The notes below the pieces were generated by a model. The model was not told the DNA's origin. It ran no database searches and worked only from the letters and a program-made list of their open reading frames with translations. Positions 1 to 12,185 of a DNA stretch of 64,000 nucleotides are shown here, piece by piece. The first letter of the stretch is position 1. Each line of letters starts with the position of its first letter. This DNA is from Citrus sinensis (Eukaryota; Streptophyta; Magnoliopsida; Sapindales; Rutaceae), in contig NC_068559.1 in NCBI RefSeq assembly GCF_022201045.2, positions 25,985,501 through 26,049,500 on the forward strand. Reading direction: 5' to 3'. The position numbers and the translations under genes are program-made.

Positions 1-2225
1 CTGTGAATTTCCTGATCCATTCCAAGTCTTCTCCACCGTACAAGCATATATGCTTTTGTTCCATAATCTGAAATTTTAATTTAATAATTTGCAAATAAAT
101 TAAATAAACCAAAAACTGCTAATAAAATAAAATGAAATGTTGTGGCCGGTTAGTAATTAATTAATAATATATTATATACATATATATACCCAGGTAGGGA
201 TGACTGGATCAACGGAATCCGCCAACAAATCGATTCTCCAAGTCTCTTCCTTCCAGAGTGCTTCCTCCCTGGCGACACTAAAAGGGAAAGCGACGCTGCC
301 CCAAATCCACATCATGTGGAGGGCATTTTGGTTGACAACTCTTCCTTGCGGGTCGAGGACAACAAGAATGGGCTTCTTCCGAAAATCCCACTTTTCCTTG
401 GCGTATCTGATCACTGCTGGGTCAATCGCCGAGGGATGGTGCACAGAGAACCATGGCATCATATATTGGAGGGCCTCAAATTTATGTTCCTTTGCTTCTG
501 TCCATGGTGTTGATCTGTCCACAATTGGAAGCCACACCACCTCGTACTGACTCTCTGTTCTTGACGACAGCTGCCGTGATTCTCTATACATTTGTTCTAG
601 GAGGAATAGCTCCTCGTTGGAGACGTCCAGGTCTGAAACAAGTAGCAGCACACTCTTCCTCCTCAGCACATCAATGCTAACCTGTTTTCAATTCAATTTT
701 TATTTTGTTACGCAAGGAGAAGGGTCAACAGCGAGTGAGCGAGCAGTGATGTGATCCTTGTATAGGAAATTTAATTCGGAGGAGAAACGAGAGGGAAACG
801 GGCAAACAACTACCTTTCGCTTGGTAGGACACTCCACAAGTGGCAGCTGATCGTCCTTTGTATGAATCAACAACCTGTTCAGAACCTTCATGTTATCAAT
901 GTGTATCGTTTCCATGAGTCGCACAAGTGCTTGATATGATTCGATTTGCCTTTTTTCCTCTGCATCACACAAAAAGATTTGGATCATTCTTCAGGCATAC
1001 ATAACCGGCCAAAATATCTTCTGGTAGTTTGGTTGGGGAGAAGGTGGAGGGCTCACCTATGAGTTGATGACAAAGTTTGAGCTGTTGCAAAAGATGGTTG
1101 TATATGCTGTTGATCTTGTGGGCTAAGCTTGACAGCTCCCAGGTTTCTGTTGTTGATATTATATACCTGAGATCAACCGTGAAATCTGAGACTTACTATG
1201 AACTAAAAGGCAGAGGAAGAAAAGATATATTATATACCAACGATAAGGAATGAGGATGTGCAAAACATACTCATGTCCCATGCCAATGAGGCCCAAAATT
1301 TGACCTGCGCAGGCCACAATACTCCGGATAATCCAGTAAACGGCCGTGGGAATATGCGCAGTGACAGCTGCCATTTCTGGTGTATCAGGTGTAATGTAAT
1401 CGGACGGAAGCTCTTTGACTTCTACAATGCATTTGGTCAGGTCTAGCATGGCTGTGATCAGGTTGCTAAGAGTCTCGAATCTTGGCTTCATGGTGTCAGC
1501 ACGCTCCAGTATCTCTGGCAACTGCTTGAGGAGTGCCACTGATTTGGCAAGCGGGTTGACGGGGAAGAGCTGCGCCACCACCCAGAATTCGCCGTAGTTC
1601 AAAGCAAATGCTGCCAAGGCTAGCACCACTTTTGAATCCCAGGAATAGCTTGTCACAATGTTGAATATTCCCAAAGTCGTTGCATGAGCATCTCCACCTC
1701 CAGAACACTTGCATGATATCTATCATAATATATATATATATTTGAAGTATTTTCTTCTTACAATTAGCAATTCTTTTTTCTGCCATAATAAGAATACAAG
1801 TAATGATAAGTCAAAGGGCAAACCTCGCAGGAAATTCTGTTAATGGTGGATGACAGAAGATCGAGCATGTCAAAGAAACCAGACTGGAATGCCTTGTCAT
1901 CCAAGACATCCAGTTGTGCTTGTGTTTCCTACATAGAAACCCAAAATTGATCAAAAAAAGTATTATCTAAAATGGCGCATATCATGCATGGTAGACACAA
2001 ACTAAGTTACAGTTAAACTACCTGAATAAAGCCAGGAAAACTGGGGGCGGCACGTTGAAAGATGTCCTCAATGATGTAAAGAAGAGGTTTCACATTGAAT
2101 TCACGGCCGTCAGGAGCATGCGTGGCCTGAACTTGCCTCAACATTGCATTGTCATCAGAGGTTGCGAACATATGGCGTTCGCGCCCGGCCGGTTGCATCC
2201 TATAAGGCACAATTGACGTTGCCAT
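1..2225 (-). CDS. Sieve element occlusion protein (SEO-1), 3' end cut by window edge
   Basis: SEO/forisome-family protein. The family forms the filamentous P-protein of phloem sieve elements that helps plug sieve plates after wounding. Exons (minus): 2225-2022, 1928-1824, 1707-1271, 1166-1057, 959-814, 681-190, 67-1 (continues off the window). All junctions are GT-AG and in phase. The N-terminal SEO domain contains the family signature CSGGGDAHATTLGIF followed by YSWDSKVVLALAAFALNYGEF. The large exon 681-190 is the thioredoxin-like middle part (SVLLLVSDLD, VVWLPIVD, PILVVLDPQGRV, WGSVAFPFS). The last visible exon begins the C-terminal domain with HICLYGGEDLEWIRKFT. About 540 residues are visible of a usual 650-750. 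It lies in tandem with SEO-2, on the same strand and with the same exon plan. A TATA-like motif lies about 100 bp upstream. No breaks seen; the C-terminal cysteine region is outside the window. Confidence 0.9.
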
Positions 2226-2328
2226 TGAAGCTAGCTAGCTAGGAAGAGGTAGAGATTTTTGGAGAAGGACACAAGAGAAAGAGAGAGAAGGGTTTATGTT
2301 TGGTCTCCATCTCGGTTTAACTCAAGGA

Positions 2329-2336
2329 CTTATATA
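2329..2336 (-). promoter_or_regulatory. Probable TATA box of SEO-1
   Basis: TATATAAG on the minus strand, about 100 bp upstream of the SEO-1 ATG at 2225. A purine-rich GA stretch at 2261-2290 would fall in the 5' leader. Assigned by motif and position only. Confidence 0.5.
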
Positions 2337-5300
2337 GTTCAGTAAATGGAATAAAGGCCATTCAATTTGCTACCTTGCTTCCAATTCGGTTTTAAACATA
2401 AAGTACAGCTGGAGGTTTAGAATTTCCAATAAGGATTGGAAATTTTGTCCCGTGACTGTATCTTCTGCCTTTTACACGTCGGTGCTTAGAAATCCCGTAT
2501 AGCAGAAATGTTCGTTCAATTAAGTCCAATGCGCAACACATGCTAGTTCTTACTGCAGGTTAAGTTTTTAGTTTATATCGCGGTCAATCAACTTTGACCC
2601 ATGCACGAAACAGAAATTACTGAGGTACGCTGCACGCAAATTCTAAACGTAAATGGCGTAATTAATTAATTCTTCCTTTTGTTCGTTGATATTATACTGT
2701 CGTAGGATTCTTCCAGTCCAACTTTTCTTTTTCTTTTTATTATCCAAGGAGTTGGTTTTGAAGGGAGAAAACTTTAACAGGATCAGGATGTGGTGTCCAT
2801 ATATACAAATGTGCTGATGAACCTTATCTAATAGATTCATTCAATAATTTCCCTTGTTTTAGAAAATGGCAATTGTGTACGTATTGATAAAGAACGGTGG
2901 CCAGTCAGTTTTCAGTTTTAAACTACTGTTTTTCTATATTTGTGTTTGCTTTTTGGTAGTTTAACTGATTATTTCTCCTTTTAGTTAAAGGAAAAAAGAT
3001 CTCTAAAAATCATAATAACTAATTTTTACTGTACTTGCTAGTGCATGCTTACTGAACACCAATCGATAAATATATATATATATATATATATATTTCCAAT
3101 AACTAAAACTTGCATTCCACAATAATGTTTCTCACGAGTCAAAATACTACGATACCAAAAATAACCGTTGATGTCAAGTAAACTTCCAGCATGAAATTTG
3201 CAATGCATTTTATTTTCTGTTTCGTAATTACTTCTAATTTGTTCAATCAAATCTAATCCGAATTGAAGCGAGGAAATTCGGACAATGCAATTTTGGGACA
3301 TAAGCAACCTTCAATCATTAAAAGCAAACTGCTATCAGGATAATCATCGACAACGCCATCGGCAAATATGATGTCTTCTCAATTTCCAAGTCACTCTTTT
3401 GATCGTGTAGCTGCTTCCTTACTTGTTCCAGGGTTTTAATAATCTTAGTTGAGGCCTGGAAGAATATTTTCTAGAAGTTACTGAAAAATCTTCAGGCTTT
3501 TAAATAAGATTTTTTGGGGTCTACCAGCAGCATATAAGTCTGGCAGCTTCGAAAACGTTAATCATGGGCTAACCATAGGGACCACAAATTGCCTTATTAA
3601 AGCAAAAAAAGGACCAAAGAGTTTTCGAAAAAAATGAAAAATAAAATAAAATAAAAAGCCTGAAGTTCTCTTCTTTAGCTTAAAGAGAAGAATGTGCGAT
3701 AGATAAATTATCCATAAAGCAAAAGGCTCATGAAATGCGAGCCTTCTGCAAAAACTTTCAGAATTTATTTATTTCAATGACTTTGAGACACTGAAATTAA
3801 AGTATGAGATATCAAATACTTGTTAAATGAGTCCAAGTATATGCAAGACAGGGAGTGTTAAAACTTGAATACTAAATATTATTTAGGTCATTTCCCTTCA
3901 GTCAACTTAATCATTGTTAGGTAGCAGTGAGAGACCTCTGCTTTGATGGAGGTCGTCATCACTCATTGGTCTGCAGTCACCAATGAAGGCTCTTTCACGA
4001 CTAAATGGAAGAAAAGTAGCTTTAAAAATGGTGGAAGGAGTATGTTCCCTCTACTTATCTCTTTACGAGTCCAACATGAATTACATGATATATGTCACAC
4101 ATTAATTAATAGAGAGATTGTTTTGTACATCTATTGTTTATACAACCAGTTATCAATAAAATTGATGTAAGACATTTTTTAGGATTTTAAATTAATATTT
4201 ATTATTTTATTGCAGCAATGGAATTTAGTCAAGTTTTAAACAGATTTTTTAAAAATAATTTTATTTATTAGTTTTCGTTAATTAAAGAATGTATCTCATA
4301 TCAATTTTTTCACCTATAAGTTCTTTAAGATCAAGAAGTGTAGACTTTCACTACCCCAATAATAATTAAAGAAGAAGAAGAAGATGCTGACTGGATTACT
4401 ATGTTTAGAGTGCTTTTATTTATTTTTTTAAATCAAAGACATAAAATATGAGCACCTTTGCAATAATTTCAGTTTATTTTATTTCTTGAAATATGTAACT
4501 CTTACAAATATTTTATCTTCAAAATTATTTAAACTATTGATTTGCTACATGTTTAATGAATTATTTTTTAAGATGTTATATATAAAAGATTATATGTTAA
4601 ATAATGAGTGTGTCATATGAGTGTTTAAAGTAATTAAATTGTATTGGCTCATAAATAAATTATACTTAATAGTAATTTAAATGATGGGTAATTTTGTAAA
4701 AAAATATTTTATTAAAACAACAGTGTTAATTTTTAAAGTGTAAATAGCCGCATCCATTATTATTAAAAACAATCTATTATGGCCAATATAACATAACTAG
4801 TGTAAAAATATATATAACACACCCATTATTTAACAAATAATTCTCACGCCTTAAACTAAAAAAAAAATTATTTCCAACATATTAAACAATACTTATTTGA
4901 ACAAGAAAAAAAATAATATTTTGAACATTTTAACAAAAAAATTAATATTTTGAAAGATTTTAACTAGAACATTGTCACCCTTTTAGTTTTTCAAAAAAAA
5001 AAAAAAAAAAAAACATGTTCATTTTTTCCTTTTTATTTAAAAATAAAAATATCTTAAACCTATTTGACTTGTTCTTCATCCTTCTTCCTTTTCTTGACAT
5101 CACGTTCTCGATCAATTGTCTATTGTATTTTGGGTCCAAGCACTTGGTTTATGCTTGCAAAAATCATTTTTGATTTCTTGGCTACGGTTTTCAGAATGAA
5201 GCAAATCTCTTTCAATTCAAACAAAGCTTGAAGTCAAGCCTACTCTGATTTCAAGTTAAGTTGCCACTTGACCTAAAGCTTAAGCTTGAAAGTAAGGGCC

Positions 5301-5569
5301 AAAGAATAGGGTTTAAGCTTGGCTTTAACGCTTCGTATATAAGTCTTGAAAAGAGAAAACTAACAAGTTGGCAATTATTCTTTTCTATTCTGATAATTAA
5401 TTTATAGATAATATATTTTTGCAAAACAATCATAAGCAGCAGATTCAAATAATTTAAACGCCAACAAGCATTGTTTTCTTAAGCTATTGACAAGCTCATC
5501 TTCATAATAAATGCAGAAATGTCTGCAAGTATGGGTAATGCAGTTAGAGTAGTAGACTCGTTTTACATT
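2337..5569. other. Intergenic region between the two SEO genes
   Basis: AT-rich DNA with no open frame that resembles a gene. It contains an (AT)n microsatellite at about 3068-3092 and an A-tract at about 4987-5012. The stretch just before 5570 holds the 3' flank of SEO-2. I saw no clear terminal inverted repeats and no RNA gene. Confidence 0.6.
3068..3092. repeat. (AT)n microsatellite
   Basis: Uninterrupted alternating TA/AT dinucleotides of about 25 bp in the intergenic region between the SEO genes. Confidence 0.9.
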
Positions 5570-8500
5570 TTATTCATAGACTACAAACATTTTCAAGAGG
5601 CGCTTACATTTTTCACATACTACAATTCCTTCTCGTGATCCCTCAGCATAATGTAGAACATTAGGATGACTGCAGGGTTCTGAAGAAACAGCTAGTCCAA
5701 GTGCATTTCTAATTGCACCAACTAAACCACGCCTTGCCACATTTCCACCCCAATCTGGAAACAGGTTCAAGCATTCCATGAGCTGCATTCCTTGAAGCCT
5801 CACAATATCTGGTGGCCACCCTTTTCCAAATACAGCCCAACCATTGTCACTGTCTTCTGTATTCAGCAATGCTGACACCTCTCTGAGAGTATGATCTGTG
5901 TCTGCCACTTTTCCTAGTCGGAGTTTTGATTTTCTTATACTCTCCAACCGATACCAGAAGAATTGTATTTCTGTAAAGGAGAGTAAAGTAGTATGCATTT
6001 CTTGATTGATGGTAGCTAAAACATTTCTCACTTGCTCACTTGGGTTCTTGACACCAACAAACACCATATCAACTTGCAAGCCGAGCCTTCTAATTTCCAT
6101 CATTTTAGCATTGAATTCTATTATCCAGTCCTTGTTTTCGCTTCCATAGAGGCAAATATTTCTGCCTTCTTCAACCTGACATCAATGGAATGCAGTGAGT
6201 AGAATAACAATATTCTATCATCTGTTAAAGAGATGGGATACACTTCTTTTAGTGTTCAAGTTGGACAATTTCTTTTTTCAATCATAGGGTCAGCGGTCTT
6301 ACCCATTTGTTTAAAAGGGGATGGATTTCATCAATCATAAGTGGCAACGTCCAGTCCTCCTCTTGCCAAAGCTCAATTTCTCTAGTAACCGAAAATGGAT
6401 AACCTCTAGCACCCCATATTAGTACCATATCAAGTGCATTTGAATTAGTAACCATTCCTTGTGAGTCCAACACTACCATGATAGGCTCTTCCTTGAAGTT
6501 CCACTCTTGTTTTATCAAGTTTACCACAGCTGAGTTCAGTAACTGTGGTTGTCGAACTGAATACCATGGCAAAGAGCACGAGAACAACTCGAAGTTTCTC
6601 TCTTCAACATCAGTCCACGTTTCCGAAGAAGAAATGGGAACCCACACAATTTTATAACTTTCCTCTAGGTTCTTGTTGTGGGGATGATCATATGTTTGGT
6701 GAACCAACAAGAATAATTTCTCCAAAGGAAGAAGCTCTGGCTTTGAAACCAAAAGTATAACCACCTTGTCTTTCAATTCAGACACGCCTAGCTGTGAATA
6801 ATGGACCCAAACAAAAATTTTAATTAAATTAATGCAAAAATTTTAATAGTTACAAGAGGCCTATAGATGTAGCCCTTTTTTTTTTTTTTAAAGTAGTATT
6901 CCAATTAATTCAAATAAAAATGATACTGTTCTTGAGTCTAAAAGAGTGTTATGATTAGAACTACGCAATACTTTTGTACGGAGAGTATCGTCATAGCTCT
7001 TTAATATTTTTCTTTTCTTGAGAAATGAAATAATGGTTCAAGAACGAACAAAGTGGGACAGAGAAATTACCTTTGCTTGCGTGGAACAATCCTTAAGTGG
7101 GAAGTCATTCTTCAAAGCAAATAAAACATGAAGAACCTCTTGGTTGTCTATTTGGGACTCCTTTAAAAGGTCTACAAGCTTCTGATGCAACTTCGTCTCT
7201 ATTCATTTTTCATTAAAAAAATAATTTATAGCTGTGCAAACTTATTGATTAATTAAAAATAAACTTCGCAAATCACTCAGAAGATCGTATAAACAGTAAC
7301 CTGTTTGTTGACGACATGCGTCCACTTGTCGCCTGAGGTGACTGCAAATGCTGCTTAACCTACTTACAAAACTTGAGAGCTCCCATGCTGCAATTGCATT
7401 TGAATTTGGATTCCTGCATACATCTCCATTCTGATTAGTTAAATTGTTTGCAGTTATTATTATTATTTTGTTGGAACATGAATAAAATTGATTAGACCAT
7501 CAAACATCAACTGATTTGTCGAATGCTCAGTAACTTGACAGAATTTCATGATGGAAATTAAAAAAAAAATCACAAAATATTAGGACTCATTGGAGGGAAA
7601 GAACATGCACTTGCTCTGATTTCATGGCTATCAGGTCATTGATATGAGAAGAGCAATTCAAGGAGCTTCTTATGACCCAGTAAGCTGCTATGAAGATGTG
7701 GGACTTTGTAGTGGAAATCATCTCTTTATCCATCATTAAATGTGCAATCGGTAGTCCCTCAAATTCGATGATACATTTTGTCACCTCAACCATTGCCTTA
7801 ACCAGCAAGCTTAAGGCCTTAAATCGAGGCTTCAGCATGCTTACATTGCAAGGCAATTGCTTGAGCATGGCAACTGAAACCGCCAAGAGGTTTCGAGGAT
7901 ATAGCTGCATTATAAGCCAGAATTCACCATAGCTGGTTGCAAATGCTGCAAGTACTAAAACCACTTTTGCATCCCACCTATAATTTCCTACCAAATCAAA
8001 CACGATCATGGTCCTTTTGTGTAAATCCCCTTCTCCAGAACACTTGCAGAGTATCTGCTATTACAAAAAATATATCAAACTGTACTTTTGTAACTGTTTG
8101 AAGGGGGAAGCAGAGAAGGAGAGAGGAATGACCTCGCGTGCAATTTTACAGATGGTGTGCCCCAATGGTTCTTGTGATCCAACAACTTCAATATTGCTTG
8201 CATTATTCATCGCAAAGGCATCACCATATTCATCAGAAACCTGAAAAATGTACATGAAGCGAACTACAAAATAAGTAATGTATCAGTGGAGAGGCCTACG
8301 GAAAATCTGAAAGTTTACTTGATAAATTCGAAAAAAATAAAGAAGGAACACATCAAAGACTGACTGCCTATTAGGATTTTTCACATATGTAAGTGTATTA
8401 GAGACATGATTACTACTCTGTTGCATTACATTATGAAAGACACAGAATTTACAACCTTTTCAATTCTTGCAGTCTTAGACTATGCACATCTTTGAATTTT

Positions 8501-8724
8501 TACAAGAAAAAGAACAAGTAACATTGTAGGTGTGAGCATAAACTTACAGGCACTTCTGATGCCGTAGCATAACACATGATATTCTCCATCGCACGAAGCA
8601 CCTGCTCAGAATCAAGGCGACGACCGTCAGGGTCATGGCTTAGAAAGAGTTCCTTTATTAGAACATCATCTTGCATAGATGATATGGAATGGGGCCGCAG
8701 GTGTTGAGCTGGAAGTGAGTTCAT
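5570..8724 (-). CDS. Sieve element occlusion protein (SEO-2), diverged tandem copy
   Basis: Second SEO-family phloem protein, 689 aa if the ATG at 8724 is used. Exons (minus): 8724-8548, 8240-8133, 8042-7611, 7430-7301, 7198-7071, 6791-6303, 6175-5570; the sum is 690 codons including the stop. For exon 4 the acceptor at 7431-7433 keeps the frame, while the nearer AG at 7414-7415 would break it. The order matches SEO-1: N-terminal domain, thioredoxin-like middle (VVILLVSKPEL, KIVWVPIS, PIMVVLDSQG, WGARGYPFS) and C-terminal domain (NICLYGSENKDWIIEFN). It ends in the Cys/His motif family members carry (CSHPNVL, VVCEKC, LLKMFVVYE). In place of the DAHATTLGIF signature it has DLHKRTMIVFDL followed by GNYRWDAKVV. 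From memory this resembles the SEOc-type branch, an inference I could not check. The frame is open upstream of 8724, so an upstream leader exon or start cannot be excluded. Confidence 0.88.
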
Positions 8725-10598
8725 GGCCAATCGGATGGAGAACCAAAAGCAGAGCTGTACATTAGTTGGGATGTTATATGAGCTTGTTACCAAACTGTGA
8801 TATTTATCATACATTGATGGAATGATGCATAAGCCTACTTTGCTTGCCATGGCAAAAAAAAATTTATACGGTCGCATCTGATTCATTTTGTTTCAGTGTA
8901 TGCTTTTACCTGTTTATTCTGTAGCCTTTTACTATTTAATTCCAAAACACAAAAAGAACATGTTCTATGACTTTTTAACTGTAGACCAGAATCAAATTTA
9001 AAGCCCTTCTCTTTTGCGCTTTTTCATAAACAGGCAATTGAGTACAAAATGAAACCAGCATATGAAATAACTATATATTTCTTAAATCCCATAAATTTTC
9101 TTGGTGACATGCACTTCTTTTAGAATATGCGTTTTCTTAGGCAGGTGATCAAAATGTTCATATCTGCACTGAATCAGCCACTTAAAGAACCCTGCAATAT
9201 AATCAGGTCAATCTCTAAATTCTAATCTTTGAAAGTAAAAAGAAAAACAAGGAATAAAAGAAAAAGATAAAGAGGTGTTCTATATTCATCTTATAGTTTC
9301 TTATTCAAGCGGGTCATAAAGAAAAAGAGGCCTGACAAAAAGAGAATGAGATGCACATAAAATTTTGAAATCAGTTGCAGAACTGGTAAACCAACTCGCT
9401 CATATGCACACTGTATTGCAAGATCTAGCCCTTTCCTTCGTCATTCTTACATTTGCTTGGTTTACTATGTTGTGTGCTCTCGATTAGTTCAAAGGCGCTT
9501 GGGGTTCCTAATTTCAACCATGGAAATTTTTTTTCTTGATATTCTAACATTTTCTTTTGACTAAAAGAAGAATCCTTGATAAATGAAACCCCAGCAACTG
9601 CAGGCTACACATTGCTTACTTCTTAGATTTTATTACGAGCTTAAAGTGTGTGGCTTAATTATATGTTCGAGTAATGTTAACAGAGAAAAGATTTCGCTAG
9701 ATGGTGATAGATTTTCTTTAAGAAATTTTTTTTCTATTGTCTAAACTTAAGCCTTTTGCTTTTTCCAGAATTGATTATTGAAATTGGGTCGCAGAGGTTC
9801 AGTTATAAAAAAAAATAATAAATTAATAAATAAGTAAATTGTAAAGGGTAGTGATAAAAATGATAGAAAATTCAAGTTGAACTGCATTGAATTGGATAAC
9901 AATTGAGCAACCGAAATGAATATAGTTCGAATGTGGGAAGCTGATCATCGGTTTCAGGCTGAAGTACTTTTTTCAGCAATTCTTTTGATCCTCATTAATC
10001 AAAAGCCAAGTTGGCAGTTGAGATGATTAATCACAAGTAGTTGGGAAACCATTGAGTGGGGAGATATTAATTAATTGACTTGCTAATTGATCCTCTCTTT
10101 CGGTAGTGTCCACTGGCTCTAGCCTCTAATACCTCAAATTTACTATTTTACAATAGTTTTATCAGGATGAACTTACTACAATAGAAGACATTAGCAAAAG
10201 TAGAGTATTTTGGTCATCATTCCTATAAGCGGCATAATTATCTCCAAAAACAACATCATTAATCATAAATGAGGTATCTGAGGTCACTATAAGTGAAGCG
10301 TCAGTGTATGGGTTTAGCTGATAATTTTTAATTTATCAATTCTTGTTTTCATCTTTGTAGAGGAAACCTTGGTTGATAACAGTTTATTTAGATAAAGTGC
10401 AAAAGATATTCCCTTTCACACAAGGGTCAAAGAAGCTGGTGATATTATTAATACCTTCACCAGCTTTAATTAAATGGCTAAATAGTAAAAAGTGGACATT
10501 GAGCCATCATTATTCACTTATTCACAAACCATTAATCTCTTCTTACGTGCTTAAAGACCCAGACTAATTAACATCAGTTGTCATCTAAAGCATAGAGA
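8725..10598. other. Intergenic region between SEO-2 and the CYP86B gene
   Basis: Divergent promoter region: SEO-2 is read to the left and CYP86B to the right. It is AT-rich, and the open frames here show no family features. I could not assign a TATA box, transposon end or RNA gene. Confidence 0.55.
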
Positions 10599-12185
10599 AT
10601 GGCAATGACAAGAAAGCTTTTGTTTTTGGTCTCAGATTGGTTTTATGCACACATATGTTTATGGGACATAGCTGCAGCTGCCTCAGGATTATTCATTTTA
10701 AGTTGCATTTGCCAAAAGCTCACAAACAGAGGTCCTATGTTATGGCCGGTGCTGGGGGTCCTACCGTCCATGTTTCTTCATCTCAACAACATGTATGACT
10801 GGGCCACAGAAGCTTTGATCAAAACCGGGGGAACGTTTTACTACAGGGGAGTATGGATGGGAGGGGCCTACGGAATCTTGACAGCTGATCCTTCCAACAT
10901 TGAGTACATGGTTAAAACAAATTTCAGCAACTTCCCCAAAGGAAAAAACTACAGAGAGAGGTTTCAGGACTTGCTCGGAGACGGTATATTCAATGCTGAT
11001 AGTGAAACATGGAAGGAACAAAGGCAGATAGCTAAATCTCATATGCATTCAAGCCGGTTTATGGAGCACTCTCTCCAGACTATGCAAGATTTGGTTCAAC
11101 AGAAGCTGTTAAGACTAACCGAAAAGCTGGTTAAATCAGGAGATAGATTTGATCTTCAGGAAGTGCTTCTTCGTTTTACGTTGGACAGTATTTGCACTGC
11201 TGCTCTTGGGGTTGATCCTGGATGCTTGGCAATAGACTTACCAGAAGTTCCCTTCGCAAAAGCTTTTGAAGAAGCCACAGAACTCAGTTTGTTCAGATTC
11301 TTGTTGCCACCTTTTATATGGAAGCCCATGAAGCTTTTTGGACTAGGATATGAGAGAAGGCTCAAGATAGCCATTCAAATTGTACAAGATTTTGCGGACA
11401 AGATTGTCTCAGACAGGAGGAATAAACGAAAAAGGCTTGGTAGCTTGACCGATCAATCTGATCTTCTGTCAAGGCTTATGGACACCGAGGAGAAGAACGG
11501 ACATTTACCGGACAAGTACTACAGAGATTTTAGCGTAAGCTTTATTCTAGCAGGGAGAGACACAACTTCTGTAGCATTGACATGGTTTTTCTGGTTGCTG
11601 CACAAGAATCTTGAAGTTGAAACCAAAATTCGCGTCGAGATCAATGAAATTTTGTCTCACAAAAAGGGTATCATCCAACTTCAAGACAATGTAATCTTCA
11701 CGGCCGAAGAGTTAAAGAAAATGGTGTATCTCCACGCAGCATTATCAGAATCCCTGAGGCTTTACCCATCAGTTCCAATTGAAATGAAACAAGTTGAAGA
11801 AGATGACGCGTTCCCTGATGGTACCATGGTCAAAAAGGGAGCTAGAGTTTTGTACTGCACTTACTCGATGGCTCGAATGGAGTCCATTTGGGGTAAAGAT
11901 TGCTTGGAGTTCAAGCCAGAGAGGTGGATTAAAGATGGGCAGTTTGTGAGTGAGAATCAATTCAAATATGCTGTGTTCAATGCCGGTCCAAGGTTGTGCT
12001 TAGGCAAGAAGTTTGCATACATGCAGATGAAAATGGTAGCTGCTTCAATTCTGTTGAGGTATTCAGTTAAGGTAGATGAAGATCATAATGTTGTTCCAAA
12101 GGTGACTACAACACTCTACGTGAAGAATGGGTTGATGGTGACTCTAAAGCCTAGATTGGATTTGGACAGAGAAGTAGTCATGTAA
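10599..12185 (+). CDS. Cytochrome P450, CYP86B-type fatty acid omega-hydroxylase
   Basis: Intact single-exon P450 of 528 aa, close to the usual plant length. CYP86 enzymes sit in the ER membrane and hydroxylate the terminal carbon of fatty acids for cutin and suberin; CYP86B members act on very-long-chain substrates. Visible features: a hydrophobic N-terminal anchor (about residues 20-38), the hinge GPMLWPVLG, the CYP86B-like block GAYGILTADPSNIEYM with LLGDGIFNAD, the oxygen-binding I-helix AGRDTTS, the ExxR motif in SESLRLYPSVP, FKPERW, and the heme loop FNAGPRLCLG with its cysteine ligand. The subfamily is assigned from overall resemblance. The substrate is inferred. The ATG at 10599 is followed within a few codons by the anchor, and no better upstream start is seen. 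Confidence 0.88.
   Translation: MAMTRKLLFLVSDWFYAHICLWDIAAAASGLFILSCICQKLTNRGPMLWPVLGVLPSMFLHLNNMYDWATEALIKTGGTFYYRGVWMGGAYGILTADPSNIEYMVKTNFSNFPKGKNYRERFQDLLGDGIFNADSETWKEQRQIAKSHMHSSRFMEHSLQTMQDLVQQKLLRLTEKLVKSGDRFDLQEVLLRFTLDSICTAALGVDPGCLAIDLPEVPFAKAFEEATELSLFRFLLPPFIWKPMKLFGLGYERRLKIAIQIVQDFADKIVSDRRNKRKRLGSLTDQSDLLSRLMDTEEKNGHLPDKYYRDFSVSFILAGRDTTSVALTWFFWLLHKNLEVETKIRVEINEILSHKKGIIQLQDNVIFTAEELKKMVYLHAALSESLRLYPSVPIEMKQVEEDDAFPDGTMVKKGARVLYCTYSMARMESIWGKDCLEFKPERWIKDGQFVSENQFKYAVFNAGPRLCLGKKFAYMQMKMVAASILLRYSVKVDEDHNVVPKVTTTLYVKNGLMVTLKPRLDLDREVVM

Noticed and set aside
10373-10567. Short open frame upstream of CYP86B
   Set aside because: 64 codons with no recognisable features. Probably promoter or leader sequence.
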